From Verrucomicrobiota bacterium (lineage in GTDB: Bacteria > Verrucomicrobiota > Verrucomicrobiia > Verrucomicrobiales > Akkermansiaceae), in assembly GCA_026397695.1 (NCBI GenBank), contig JAPLUJ010000283.1, positions 1 to 13,633 on the forward strand: a stretch of 13,633 nt of DNA, read 5' to 3'. Under the pieces are notes generated by a model that saw only the letters and a program-made list of their open reading frames with translations, did not search any database and was not told where the DNA came from. This document shows positions 1-7,388 of the stretch, piece after piece. Position numbers and translations under genes: made by a program. Positions within the stretch are counted from its first letter, which is position 1. Each line of letters begins with the position of its first letter.

Positions 1-570
1 TTGATCATCCTGATCACCCTGCCGTTATGGATCATCGCGGCCATAGGGATAAGCCTGCAAAGTCCGGGAGCACCGGTTTTTTTCTCCCAGATGCGGGCCG
101 GGCGCTATGGCCAGCCGTTCAGGATGTGGAAATTTCGCACGATGGTTGCCGATGCCGAACAACTGCTTGATAAGATCAAGGAGCAGCATGGCAACCAGAT
201 GGCTGGACCCGTTTTCAAATTGGATAGAGACCCCAGGGTTTTCCCCTTCGGGGCATGGCTGAGAAAACTGAGCATCGATGAACTCCCCCAGCTTTTCAAT
301 GTGGTGAAAGGAGAGATGAGCCTCGTCGGTCCGCGACCCTTGCCGCTGTACGAAGTCGCGGCGTTCGGTGATCTGTCCCACCGGCGGCGCCTGAGTGTGA
401 AACCCGGCATCACCTGTGAATGGCAGGTCAGCGGCCGCAATAAAATCACGAGTTTCGAGGAATGGGTGGATATGGATCTCCGCTATATCGACAACTGGTC
501 GCTATGGCTCGACTTCACCATTCTTCTGCGGACGATCCCAGCCGTGTTGTTTGGCAAGGGCGCGAAATAA
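1..570 (+). CDS. Polyprenyl-phosphate sugar transferase, 5'-truncated by window edge
   Basis: This is the C-terminal part of a bacterial sugar transferase (WcaJ/PssY/EpsB-like, Pfam Bac_transf type). The family moves a sugar-1-phosphate onto undecaprenyl phosphate at the inner membrane and starts exopolysaccharide or O-antigen repeat-unit synthesis. Visible family blocks, counted from base 1, are a hydrophobic stretch (1-18) running into SPGAPVFFSQ, then KFRTM (44-48), SIDELPQLFNV (91-101), GEMSLVGPRP (104-113), PGIT (135-138) with WQVSGR (141-146), and DLRYIDNWS near 159-167. The usual PGITGLWQ reads PGITCEWQ here. The frame is open at base 1 and the hydrophobic segment starts abruptly, so the TTG at position 1 is not taken as a start. 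Full-length relatives often have an N-terminal membrane domain. The next gene, 103 bp downstream on the same strand, is an O-antigen ligase-like protein, which fits a polysaccharide operon. Confidence 0.93.
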   Translation: MIILITLPLWIIAAIGISLQSPGAPVFFSQMRAGRYGQPFRMWKFRTMVADAEQLLDKIKEQHGNQMAGPVFKLDRDPRVFPFGAWLRKLSIDELPQLFNVVKGEMSLVGPRPLPLYEVAAFGDLSHRRRLSVKPGITCEWQVSGRNKITSFEEWVDMDLRYIDNWSLWLDFTILLRTIPAVLFGKGAK

Positions 571-673
571 CCAAAGCTGCAATGTGGCATGCGGCTAGCT
601 GCAAAGGCTGCGTGCTTCATCATCATCTTTGATGCAACTTTCAGCTATCAGCTTGTAACATATCCCTACACCA

Positions 674-2866
674 ATGCCCGCCATTTCCTCCATCTTTCTT
701 GTTGTCGCCTTGGTACTTGCGGTGGTGGTGGGTCCGCAAACCCGACCGTGGACATGGGGACCGGCGATGGCCGCGCTGGGGTTTGCCGTTTTGGCGGCGG
801 TGCCGTCGTTTTGGAAACGGGGCAAAGTGCCGGCGGACTTCGGCTGGATCGTCTTGGGAACACTCACCGCCGCTTGGTTTGCCTGGCGGGCATGGGTTTC
901 CCCGGTGGTCCAACTGGGACAAGCCGACCTCCTGCTCGTCGGCGGAGCGGTGGGCACTTTTGTCAGCATCCGTGCCATCGCCGGCAATGCTCTGGCGGAA
1001 CGCATCCTGGTTTGGGGCGTCGCCCTTTTGTTATTGGCAAATGTGTTAGTCATCGGCCAACAAATCCCGGATCCGGGATATTCTCCTGTTTTCAGGACGC
1101 GTGGAGGCGCTTGGCCATCTGGCTTTTTTACCGCCTACAACGAGGCCGCCAACTATCTGATTGCCTCGTCGATGTTGGTCGGGGCGGCGGCGTTGTTCGG
1201 ACGCCACGCGCTGCCGACCCGCATGCTGTGGCTGCTCATTGCCATTGCGGGACTGGCCGGCGTTTGGTTCACGCGCTCGCGTGGCGGCATCCTCGGTGCG
1301 GCGGTGGCGTGCGGGGTGTTTGCCGTGCTTGCCCTGATGATAGGGAAACGGCGCAACGCACGATGGTTCGCACCGGCCTTGATTGCTATTCCGGTGATTG
1401 GCATGGCGATCGGGGCGTTTCTGATCATGGGTTGGCAGGATGCCCAGGTAAAGCGGATGGCTGGAAGCGGGATCGAGAGATTGCTGGACAATGATTGCCG
1501 CCTCTACTTCCTCGGCATCGCCATGTCGTGCATCAATCTCCATCCGCTGGCGGGCGGCGGCAGCCGGAGTTTCAGTTGGGAATGTTTCCGATTCTTGGAC
1601 GGAAAAACCAACGGCCATATCATCACCCTCAAGCCGGAGGTAGTTCACAACGAACTGGTCCAATCCGCCACCGATTACGGCCTTGCGGGGGCCGGGCTGC
1701 TGGTGGGGTTGCTCGGAGCGCTGGCCTTGGCAGCCGTCTTGCGGGTTCTATTTGAAGAAACGCCACAGAACCGCGATGCGAGGGATGCGTGGCGGATCGG
1801 GGCTCTGGCAGGCCTCGCCGGCATGCTGGTCCAATCGTGTTTTAGTGCGGTTTTCCACATGCTGCCCGGCATACTTCTGCTAGGAATTTGCCTGGGTCAG
1901 ATGTCCCGGTCCGCAGAACGATCCGCCAACTTGCAAACCCTCGTTACCCGCAGTCTCCTGGTGATCACCGCACTCTCCTGCGTCGTCCTGCTGATTCCCG
2001 CCGGATGGCAGGGCATCCAGGTGACCCGCATCCTGTGGCCCACGCATTTCAGCAAACAAAAAACCGCCTCAGCCGAGTCACGGATCGATGCCCTCAGCGA
2101 TGCGCTCCTACTCTGGCCGCAATCCACTTTCTATCAGGAACGCGCGGCCATTTTCCAAACGATCGCCGGCACCCAGAAGGGTCCCGCTTTCCGGGAACCC
2201 GCCCAACGGGCGATCGACGACTATCAGGAAGCCTCCCGCCTCCACCCGTTCGATCCCGCGCTCGCGGTCAACCGGGCAAATCTACTCAGCCTCATGCCGA
2301 GCGATTCCGCAGCGGAGGAATGCTATGCCAAGGCGATCGAATTGCAAGGTGGGATGGAGCCCGCCTTCCGCAGCCATTTTTCCTGTGCCAGCCACTATTT
2401 GCGCAAGGGCTTGCGGCAATTCCGTCCCGAAGATCCGGGACCCGCCCACGCGGCGCTCGAACGCTCTGCGGAACAGATCGAGATGTCAGTTAGAAAAATG
2501 CACTGGGTTCTCGGAGACATGACCGCGCCGAGGGTTGCCATTCACGAAAGTCTGGGAAGAGTCCGCGAAGCCGTGGGCGAGCGCGATGGGGCATTGCAGT
2601 CCTACAACTTCGCGGCCCTGCTCCCTGACGGCTCCCACGTCCATTACCGGGCGGCGGTTGTGATTGGGAAAACGGCTGTCGACGAGTGGTCGCAGCGCCG
2701 TCCTGCCGCAGCTCTCACCCATTTCATGGAGGCCCGGAAACGGCTCGGGCAGGCGGGCAATGCGCTGCCCGTGGATGTCACTCCCGGCCAGCGTGCCGAA
2801 TACCTCGCCTACCTCGACCGGATGATCGCATTTCTGATAGGAGCGAAAACCGAGCCCGCCAAGTAA
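674..2866 (+). CDS. O-antigen ligase/polymerase-like membrane protein with C-terminal soluble (TPR-like) half
   Basis: This 730-residue protein has an N-terminal half of about ten hydrophobic segments (roughly 1-450). It carries the signature blocks of the Wzy_C / O-antigen ligase superfamily: SGFFTAYNEAANYL near 149-162, TRSRGGILG at 200-208, a large periplasmic loop (about 255-325), and HNELVQSATDYGLAGAG at 325-341. Family members join or polymerise undecaprenyl-linked glycans on the periplasmic face. A final membrane segment lies near 425-448. Residues 455-730 are soluble and rich in Ala, Arg and Glu with helical pairs (for example FDPALAVNRANLLSLMPSD and AEECYAKAIELQG), which resemble TPR units. 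The first ATG gives a hydrophobic N-terminus at once, and no Shine-Dalgarno is visible before it. The upstream sugar transferase supports an exopolysaccharide role. Whether it acts as ligase or polymerase cannot be decided from sequence alone. Confidence 0.85.
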   Translation: MPAISSIFLVVALVLAVVVGPQTRPWTWGPAMAALGFAVLAAVPSFWKRGKVPADFGWIVLGTLTAAWFAWRAWVSPVVQLGQADLLLVGGAVGTFVSIRAIAGNALAERILVWGVALLLLANVLVIGQQIPDPGYSPVFRTRGGAWPSGFFTAYNEAANYLIASSMLVGAAALFGRHALPTRMLWLLIAIAGLAGVWFTRSRGGILGAAVACGVFAVLALMIGKRRNARWFAPALIAIPVIGMAIGAFLIMGWQDAQVKRMAGSGIERLLDNDCRLYFLGIAMSCINLHPLAGGGSRSFSWECFRFLDGKTNGHIITLKPEVVHNELVQSATDYGLAGAGLLVGLLGALALAAVLRVLFEETPQNRDARDAWRIGALAGLAGMLVQSCFSAVFHMLPGILLLGICLGQMSRSAERSANLQTLVTRSLLVITALSCVVLLIPAGWQGIQVTRILWPTHFSKQKTASAESRIDALSDALLLWPQSTFYQERAAIFQTIAGTQKGPAFREPAQRAIDDYQEASRLHPFDPALAVNRANLLSLMPSDSAAEECYAKAIELQGGMEPAFRSHFSCASHYLRKGLRQFRPEDPGPAHAALERSAEQIEMSVRKMHWVLGDMTAPRVAIHESLGRVREAVGERDGALQSYNFAALLPDGSHVHYRAAVVIGKTAVDEWSQRRPAAALTHFMEARKRLGQAGNALPVDVTPGQRAEYLAYLDRMIAFLIGAKTEPAK

Positions 2867-2897
2867 AGGCACAAAGCTGAAACATCGGGATGCGGAA

Positions 2898-2940
2898 TTC
2901 CGCGCCGCGTCGGCAACCCAACTGATGTTAGAGCGCGGAA
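2898..2940. repeat. Imperfect-loop inverted repeat between convergent genes
   Basis: TTCCGCGC at 2898-2905 is the exact reverse complement of GCGCGGAA at 2933-2940, with a 27-nt loop. The left arm also sits inside a 12-bp palindrome GCGGAATTCCGC (2892-2903). It lies in the 120-bp gap between the convergent polysaccharide gene and epsI, where a terminator is expected, but no T run directly follows either arm. A terminator role is only a guess. Confidence 0.4.
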
Positions 2941-2952
2941 GGACGCTTCTTC

Positions 2953-2987
2953 TCTTGCGTCTTGTGTCTCCAAGTCTTGCGTCTTGT
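2953..2987. repeat. Two direct copies of a 13-bp repeat
   Basis: TCTTGCGTCTTGT occurs at 2953-2965 and again at 2975-2987, a 22-bp period. Each copy is itself built from CTTGCGT/CTTGT half-units. The second copy reaches the first base of the epsI stop codon (minus strand, 2987-2989). Low-complexity repeats of this kind are often dispersed between genes, and only a genome search would show whether this one is. Confidence 0.6.
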
Positions 2988-3718
2988 CAGTGCTTGATCT
3001 GGTCCCAATCGATCTGATCTTCCGCGAATCCGGTCAGGAATTGGCGGAGTTTCTCATCCACTTCCGTCTCGGTGACTACCTTTTCGATCCACGGGATTTT
3101 GCCATACCACATGGAGGCTGAAACATAGGCCCAGCGCTGATCCATGCCACGCACGAGGCGGTCTTTCATGTCAATCAGCGTGCGCTCAAGGTGGTCGTTC
3201 GTGACCCGGTCATGGCCCACGAAAAAGTAATACGTCACGCAATTGAATTGCATCGACTTGCTGCCCCCCTCGCCGACCGTCTGGATAGTTTGCACCGAGC
3301 GCAGGCGTTTGGCATCCAACTCGCGGCCGTTTGCCAGCTTGAGTCTGACATTGCCGGACGCGGTGATGTTGTGCCCTTGGGTAGGCATGCAGCGTTCCGG
3401 GCGATGGATCGAGTTGTTCAAATCATACCCCGAAAGCACGATGGAAAGATCCACGCGGTCAGGAACCAGATACCCTTCGAGGTTCACCTCGCCCGGCCGC
3501 GGCCGCAGACAGATGGCCTTCGCAAACTCCGTGTCAGAAGACAACACACTCAGTTCATCCTTGCTTGCGGAGAGCGTTTTGAACGACCACCCGCCGGTGG
3601 AACCGGGCAGTTCCATTTTCACCGCCGAGCCGGCGACATCACCGGCTGTGGGCAGGAAATAGACCGCCCCCAGCGCCCCACCTAACACAACCGGCAGCCA
3701 CCATGCGTTGCATTTCAT
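2987..3718 (-). CDS. epsI: Exosortase-associated protein, EpsI family
   Basis: This 243-residue protein has an N-terminal membrane anchor/signal segment (residues 5-23) followed by a periplasmic domain. The diagnostic EpsI motif (usually H-x-P-E-x-C-L-P) is present as HRPERCMP at 105-112, followed by GHNI. A later YYFFVG (163-168) matches the aromatic strand conserved in the family. EpsI proteins (DUF3485 family) occur almost only beside exosortases, either fused to their C-terminus or as the next gene. Their exact biochemical role is not settled. Here the ATG overlaps the TGA of the exosortase gene (ATGA, 3715-3718), so the two are almost certainly translationally coupled. The length is close to that of stand-alone family members. 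No frameshift or missing motif is seen. Confidence 0.9.
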   Translation of the reverse strand: MKCNAWWLPVVLGGALGAVYFLPTAGDVAGSAVKMELPGSTGGWSFKTLSASKDELSVLSSDTEFAKAICLRPRPGEVNLEGYLVPDRVDLSIVLSGYDLNNSIHRPERCMPTQGHNITASGNVRLKLANGRELDAKRLRSVQTIQTVGEGGSKSMQFNCVTYYFFVGHDRVTNDHLERTLIDMKDRLVRGMDQRWAYVSASMWYGKIPWIEKVVTETEVDEKLRQFLTGFAEDQIDWDQIKH

Positions 3719-4725
3719 GATTCCGGGAGTTGGGATTTAACTTCGCTGGCGTCATCCGGCCCGGTGACCATCACCCGCTGGAGTTGCCGTCGGTTCGCTT
3801 TCTTCCATGGCAGTCCGCCTTCCAGCAGCGCATGGATGACTAACAGCAAGGTCAGGGAAAACGGATAGAAAAGCAGCAGGCCGGACCAATCGTGCCAGGT
3901 ATTGCGCGCCCACTTCGCGTCACCGTATTCGGCGATCACGAAAATTGAAATCACGCGCAGCGAGTTGCCGAGGATGGCCAGGGGAAACGCCGATAGAAAC
4001 AGCACCACACGTTTCCACAGCGCCATCTCCGCGAGGCAGGCCCACGCGCCTGAAATCATCAGCAAGGCCATCAACGAGTGGATGCCGCTGCAACCTTTGG
4101 CGATTTCCAGGGGTTCCCACCCGCTGTGCACGGAGGAGATCATGTTGCCCTGAACGAGCGTCTGCACCCCGCACAGTGCGGCGCCTTGGTGCGCCAACGA
4201 CGTCGCCAACAACTGCAAGTGTATGGTGGCCTGCTGGAAACCCGGCAACGGAATGGCCAACCAGAAGAAAAACAACGGGAACAGAAGGATCTTGGCCACC
4301 CGCCATCCCCAGAAATACCACGCCGAACCCCATAACAAAAAAGGCAGGGCCCCGATCGCAACCCGCGGCTGAAGCGTGCGGTAAGCGGCGGCATACAACA
4401 ACGCGCCCCCTAACACCACAACCAAGCCCCACGCGCTGCCCGTCCCTGCGGCGGCCTTGAGGCTCTTGAAGCGATGCACCACCAAGCCCGCAATGATCAG
4501 GGGAAACAACGGCCCGTGTTCGAAATCGTTTTCCCCGTTCCAAGCGCTCCACAGCCAAGCCAAGGCGGATTGCCCGCGGTTCGCTCCGAAGCAGGCGGCA
4601 AATCCATAGAACCATAACAAGATCAGCACCGCCATCATCAGCGGGTATACAGCGGACCGGTGTATGCTTGCTCCGCAGTAATTTTGCGGTTCGTCGATAG
4701 TGGACGCGGCTGGATGGTTTGGCAT
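3715..4725 (-). CDS. Exosortase (EpsH-type membrane cysteine transpeptidase)
   Basis: This 336-residue multi-pass membrane protein has about eight hydrophobic segments. The three residues of the exosortase/archaeosortase active site are visible: Cys212 in KGCSGIHSL, Arg257 in GNSLRVISIF, and His278 in NTWHDWSG. Exosortases cleave PEP-CTERM-like C-terminal tails of exported proteins and are thought to hand them to the envelope or matrix. Their genes sit with exopolysaccharide genes, as here. The N-terminal 25 residues before the first membrane helix are not conserved-looking, and an internal start at residue 30 is possible. The annotated ATG lies 32 bp downstream of the -10 box of a good promoter. 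The exosortase subtype cannot be assigned, and no PEP-CTERM substrate lies in the window. Confidence 0.92.
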   Translation of the reverse strand: MPNHPAASTIDEPQNYCGASIHRSAVYPLMMAVLILLWFYGFAACFGANRGQSALAWLWSAWNGENDFEHGPLFPLIIAGLVVHRFKSLKAAAGTGSAWGLVVVLGGALLYAAAYRTLQPRVAIGALPFLLWGSAWYFWGWRVAKILLFPLFFFWLAIPLPGFQQATIHLQLLATSLAHQGAALCGVQTLVQGNMISSVHSGWEPLEIAKGCSGIHSLMALLMISGAWACLAEMALWKRVVLFLSAFPLAILGNSLRVISIFVIAEYGDAKWARNTWHDWSGLLLFYPFSLTLLLVIHALLEGGLPWKKANRRQLQRVMVTGPDDASEVKSQLPES

Positions 4726-4757
4726 CGACGGCAGGGGATTGGAGGATTGACAAGCAA

Positions 4758-4786
4758 AGTATTGCCGATTGGCCCGCCACTGTCAA
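4758..4786 (-). promoter_or_regulatory. Sigma70-type promoter of the exosortase-epsI operon
   Basis: Read on the minus strand there is a perfect -35 TTGACA (4786-4781), a 17-nt spacer, and a -10 AATACT (4763-4758, four of six consensus bases). Transcription would begin near 4751, giving a leader of about 26 nt before the exosortase ATG. It lies in the 88-bp gap shared with the divergent prs gene. The plus-strand TTGACA at 4747-4752 has no convincing -10 box. Confidence 0.65.
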
Positions 4787-4813
4787 CAATCGTCGCGCCA
4801 TCTCACCGCTCCC

Positions 4814-5717
4814 ATGAAACTCATCAGTGGATCCGCCCACCGTACCCTCGCCGAACGCATTGCCGATAGCCTCGGACAACCGCTCGCCGACGTCCAAGTC
4901 ACGGCCTTCCCCGATGGCGAGACCTCGGTAAAAATCAATGAAAATGTCCGCGGGCAGGATGTTTTCATTATCCAGCCGAGTTGCCCGCCGACCAACCACA
5001 ACATCATGGAGTTGCTGATCATGGTGGACGCCGCCCGCCGTGCCAGCGCCGAGCGCATCACGGCGGTGATGCCATTTTTCGGTTATGCCCGCCAGGACCG
5101 GAAAGACCAACCACGCGTCCCCATAACTGCCAAACTGGTCGCCAACCTGCTCACCTCCGCCGGCGTCAACCGGGTCCTCACCATGGATCTCCACGCCCCG
5201 CAAATCCAAGGGTTTTTCGATATTCCCGTGGACCACCTCTATGCCAAATCCGTGCTCATCGGCTACCTGCGCCAGCGCCACCCGGACACCTCGAACCTCA
5301 CCGTCGTCTCGCCCGACGTCGGCGGTGTCAAAATGGCCCGCGCCTACGCCGAAGCTCTCGGCACCGAACTCGCCATCGTCGCCAAACACCGCGTGAACCC
5401 CACCCATGTGGAAGCCATGAACGTTATCGGTGAGATCAGCGGGCGGGATATCCTGCTCGTCGATGACATGACCGAAACGGCCGGCACACTCATGGCCGCT
5501 GCGGCCATTCTCCATAAACACGGAGCCGAACGCGATTCTCGGGGAGCTTGCCCACCAGCGGATCCGCGACTCCGTCATCGAGGAGGTTATCACCACCGAT
5601 TCCGTCCCGCAGGCGGCCGGACCGAAAGTCAAGGTGGTCGGTATTGCCCCGTTGTTGGGTGAGGCCATCCGCCGGATCCACGACGGCCAATCGATCACCT
5701 CGCTGTTCACCGTGTGA
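4814..5717 (+). pseudogene. prs: Ribose-phosphate pyrophosphokinase (PRPP synthase), frameshifted by internal deletion
   Basis: The product makes PRPP from ribose-5-phosphate and ATP for nucleotide, His and Trp synthesis. Residues 1-239 are canonical: FPDGE (32-36), YARQDRK (91-97), DLHAPQIQGFFDIPVDHL (125-142), KHR at 191-193, and the ribose-phosphate loop VDDMTETAGT (216-225). After HKHGAE (ending at 5530) the frame is lost and the first frame stops at 5660-5662. The expected tail resumes one frame over at 5532 as AILGELAHQRIRDS, then ITTDSVP, VVGIAPLLGEAIRRIH and SLFTV, with a stop at 5715-5717. The conserved RV-x-A-x(3)-TH strand between the two parts is absent, so about 23 nt are missing. 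With them restored the protein would have about 308 residues, normal for the family. The start at 4814 matches the family N-terminus MKLISGSAH. Either the gene is broken or the assembly is wrong here. Confidence 0.9.
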
Positions 5718-5837
5718 AGACCCGGGATGGTGAATTTCAGGGGTTGTGCGCCTGCGAAGCCCGCCACCGGCTCTCGGGAACCCGGCGCATGGGCGACAAC
5801 ACGGCGCTCACGCCCGACGGATAATTTCCGCCGCAGT

Positions 5838-5876
5838 GAACAATTTTTTGACAAGTGCCCGTCGGGTCGTTACACA
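5838..5876 (+). promoter_or_regulatory. Candidate promoter of rplY
   Basis: A T6 run leads into a perfect -35 TTGACA at 5848-5853. After a 17-nt spacer comes TACACA at 5871-5876, a weak -10 (three of six). The predicted start lies near 5884, about 60 nt before the rplY ATG. The 20 bp at 5838-5857 match 17 of 20 positions of a block upstream of ssb (7660-7679), which suggests a shared control element. Confidence 0.5.
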
Positions 5877-5942
5877 ACGCGGCCCGCACCGGATATCCGG
5901 AATTTTCCAACGCCCGATTTCAACTCCAACATCCTCTCCGCC

Positions 5943-6620
5943 ATGGCCAAGAAAACATCCCTCAAAGCAGCAACACGCGTCGATACCGGAACCGGTCGTC
6001 TCAACCAAATGCGCCGCGACGGCTGGCTGCCTTCCGTGATCTACGGACGCGGCACCGAAAATAAAAACCTCAAGGTCAATGCCAAGTCCTTCGCCGAACT
6101 GCTCGCCAAGAGCAGTTCGGATAATATCGTCGTCAATCTGGAAATCGATGGCGAAGGCACGCGTTTGGCGTTCCTTCAAGCCATCCAACACAATCCTCTT
6201 TCCGGTATCGCCATGCATGTGGACTTCCTCGCCATCGACGAGAATACCGAAATCACCGCGCACATCCCGGCCCACCTCAACGGTGAAGCTCCCGGCGTCA
6301 AGAGCGGCGGCGTGGTCGAGCAATATGTCCACGCCATCGAAATCATCTGCCTTCCCGACGATCTTCCCGATACCCTCGAGATCGATATCAGTGGCCTTGA
6401 ACTCGGTGATTCACTCCATGTCGGTGATATCGTCTATCCGAAAGGCGTCCGCCCGACCCACGCTGCAGACGTCGTGATCGTTCATATCGGCCATGCAGGA
6501 TCCGGGGCCGAAACGGAAGAGGCGGAGGCAACCGCCGCCGCTGCCGCCGCCGCCGAGGCCACGGCAAGCACCGCAAGCGCTGCCACCCCGGCTGCTGCCG
6601 CCCCGGCCACCAAGCCTTGA
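5943..6620 (+). CDS. rplY: 50S ribosomal protein bL25 (Ctc/TL5 form)
   Basis: This 225-residue protein binds 5S rRNA in the large ribosomal subunit. The N-terminal L25 domain (about 5-96) shows the family pattern RLNQMRRDGWLPSVIYGRG (19-37) and AIQHNPLSG..MHVDFLAI (80-98). The C-terminal TL5 beta domain (about 98-182) shows HLNGEAPGVKSGGVVEQ, LEIDISGLELGDSLHV and YPKGV. This long Ctc/TL5 form is typical outside the enterobacteria. Residues 186-225 are a low-complexity tail, acidic then Ala/Thr/Pro-rich, encoded by GCC/GCN runs. The frame is open further upstream to 5727, but that extension has no family similarity and would span the predicted promoter, so the ATG at 5943 (MAKKTSLKA) is chosen. 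It lies between prs and pth, a common arrangement. Confidence 0.95.
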   Translation: MAKKTSLKAATRVDTGTGRLNQMRRDGWLPSVIYGRGTENKNLKVNAKSFAELLAKSSSDNIVVNLEIDGEGTRLAFLQAIQHNPLSGIAMHVDFLAIDENTEITAHIPAHLNGEAPGVKSGGVVEQYVHAIEIICLPDDLPDTLEIDISGLELGDSLHVGDIVYPKGVRPTHAADVVIVHIGHAGSGAETEEAEATAAAAAAAEATASTASAATPAAAAPATKP

Positions 6621-6645
6621 TCCCGGAGGTGTCCTTGTTTTTCAC

Positions 6646-6676
6646 ACGCCCGGGCCGTGCCATGCACCCCGGGCGT
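6646..6676 (+). terminator. Probable intrinsic terminator after rplY
   Basis: A perfect 9-bp GC-rich stem, ACGCCCGGG (6646-6654) with CCCGGGCGT (6668-6676), encloses a 13-nt loop 25 nt after the rplY stop. Only ATTTGTG follows, so the T tract is poor. A GTTTTT run lies on the 5' side and could serve the opposite direction. It is a strong hairpin but an uncertain terminator. Confidence 0.55.
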
Positions 6677-6767
6677 ATTTGTGATCGTGGATTGAGGCTC
6701 GTGGATGAAGAAGCTTGCTCTTGATCTTCGATCTGTTATCCACAATCTCCAATCCATCATCTTCCAC

Positions 6768-7388
6768 ATGACCTTCTCCCTCATCGTCGGCCTGGGCAAT
6801 CCGGGGCGGCAATATGCGGAAACCCGGCACAACATCGGGTTCATGATGCTCGACCGTCTGGCCGCTGTTTCCGGCGCGTGTTTTCAGTCCGTGCCAAAGT
6901 GGCAATGCCATCTCGCCAAGTTGCCGGATGGTGGCACCTTGCTGCTCAAGCCCCAGACCTTCATGAACCTGAGCGGCCGCGCCATCCAGCAGGTGCTCGC
7001 GTTTCATAAATGGCCGCCGGAACGCATGCTGGTCATATACGATGACGCCGCCCTACCGTTAGAAACCCTGCGGTTCCGCGAAAAAGGCACCGCCGCCGGT
7101 CACAATGGCGTCAAATCCATCATCGAACATCTGGGCACCGACGTTTTTGCCCGCCTCAAAATCGGCATCGGTGGCAGCCAATCCGACAGCATGACCGGCC
7201 ACGTGCTGGGAAAATTTTCACCCCTCGAGCGCCTGCTCGTCGAAAACACGCTTGCCACCGCCCTCGATGCCGTGCAACTTGCGCGTTCCCAAGGGATCGC
7301 CGCTGCGGCGAACCGCTATCACATCCGCATCCATCCACCCCAACCGCACCCCGATGAGTCGCAAATACCAGGGCCTGATCGTCCTTAA
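6768..7388 (+). CDS. pth: Peptidyl-tRNA hydrolase
   Basis: This 206-residue enzyme cleaves the ester bond of peptidyl-tRNAs that drop off ribosomes and so recycles tRNA in the cytoplasm. All catalytic and binding residues of the bacterial Pth family are visible: Asn11 in GLGNPG, the catalytic His21 in ETRHNIGF, Asn67 in TFMNLSG, Asp92 in VIYDDAALP, and Asn113 in AGHNGVKS. KIGIGG (131-136) and HVLGKFS (145-151) complete the fold. The frame continues upstream to 6705, but that part is encoded by low-complexity spacer, so the ATG at 6768 that places GLGNPG at residues 8-13 is preferred. No Shine-Dalgarno is visible. The last 35 nt overlap rpsF in another frame. The C-terminal His/Pro-rich tail is not conserved and is a by-product of that overlap. 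Confidence 0.96.
   Translation: MTFSLIVGLGNPGRQYAETRHNIGFMMLDRLAAVSGACFQSVPKWQCHLAKLPDGGTLLLKPQTFMNLSGRAIQQVLAFHKWPPERMLVIYDDAALPLETLRFREKGTAAGHNGVKSIIEHLGTDVFARLKIGIGGSQSDSMTGHVLGKFSPLERLLVENTLATALDAVQLARSQGIAAAANRYHIRIHPPQPHPDESQIPGPDRP

Noticed and set aside
589..1494. A 301-codon plus-strand frame overlapping the start of the O-antigen ligase-like gene
   Set aside because: Its Gly/Arg/Cys-rich translation lacks membrane segments and motifs, while the frame from 674 shows the family motifs throughout.
4747..4775. Plus-strand TTGACA as a prs promoter
   Set aside because: No acceptable -10 box lies at 15-19 nt (TTGGCC, TGGCCC). The minus-strand promoter in the same gap is much better.
3920..5854. 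A 644-codon minus-strand reading frame opposite prs and inside the exosortase gene
   Set aside because: It lies antisense to clearly conserved prs codons and out of frame with the exosortase. Its translation is a Gly/Asp/Val/His-rich antisense composition with no family motif. A GC-rich third-position effect explains it.
5727..5942. N-terminal extension of bL25
   Set aside because: The in-frame extension of 72 codons has no L25 similarity and covers the predicted promoter and T6 run. The family start fits the ATG at 5943.
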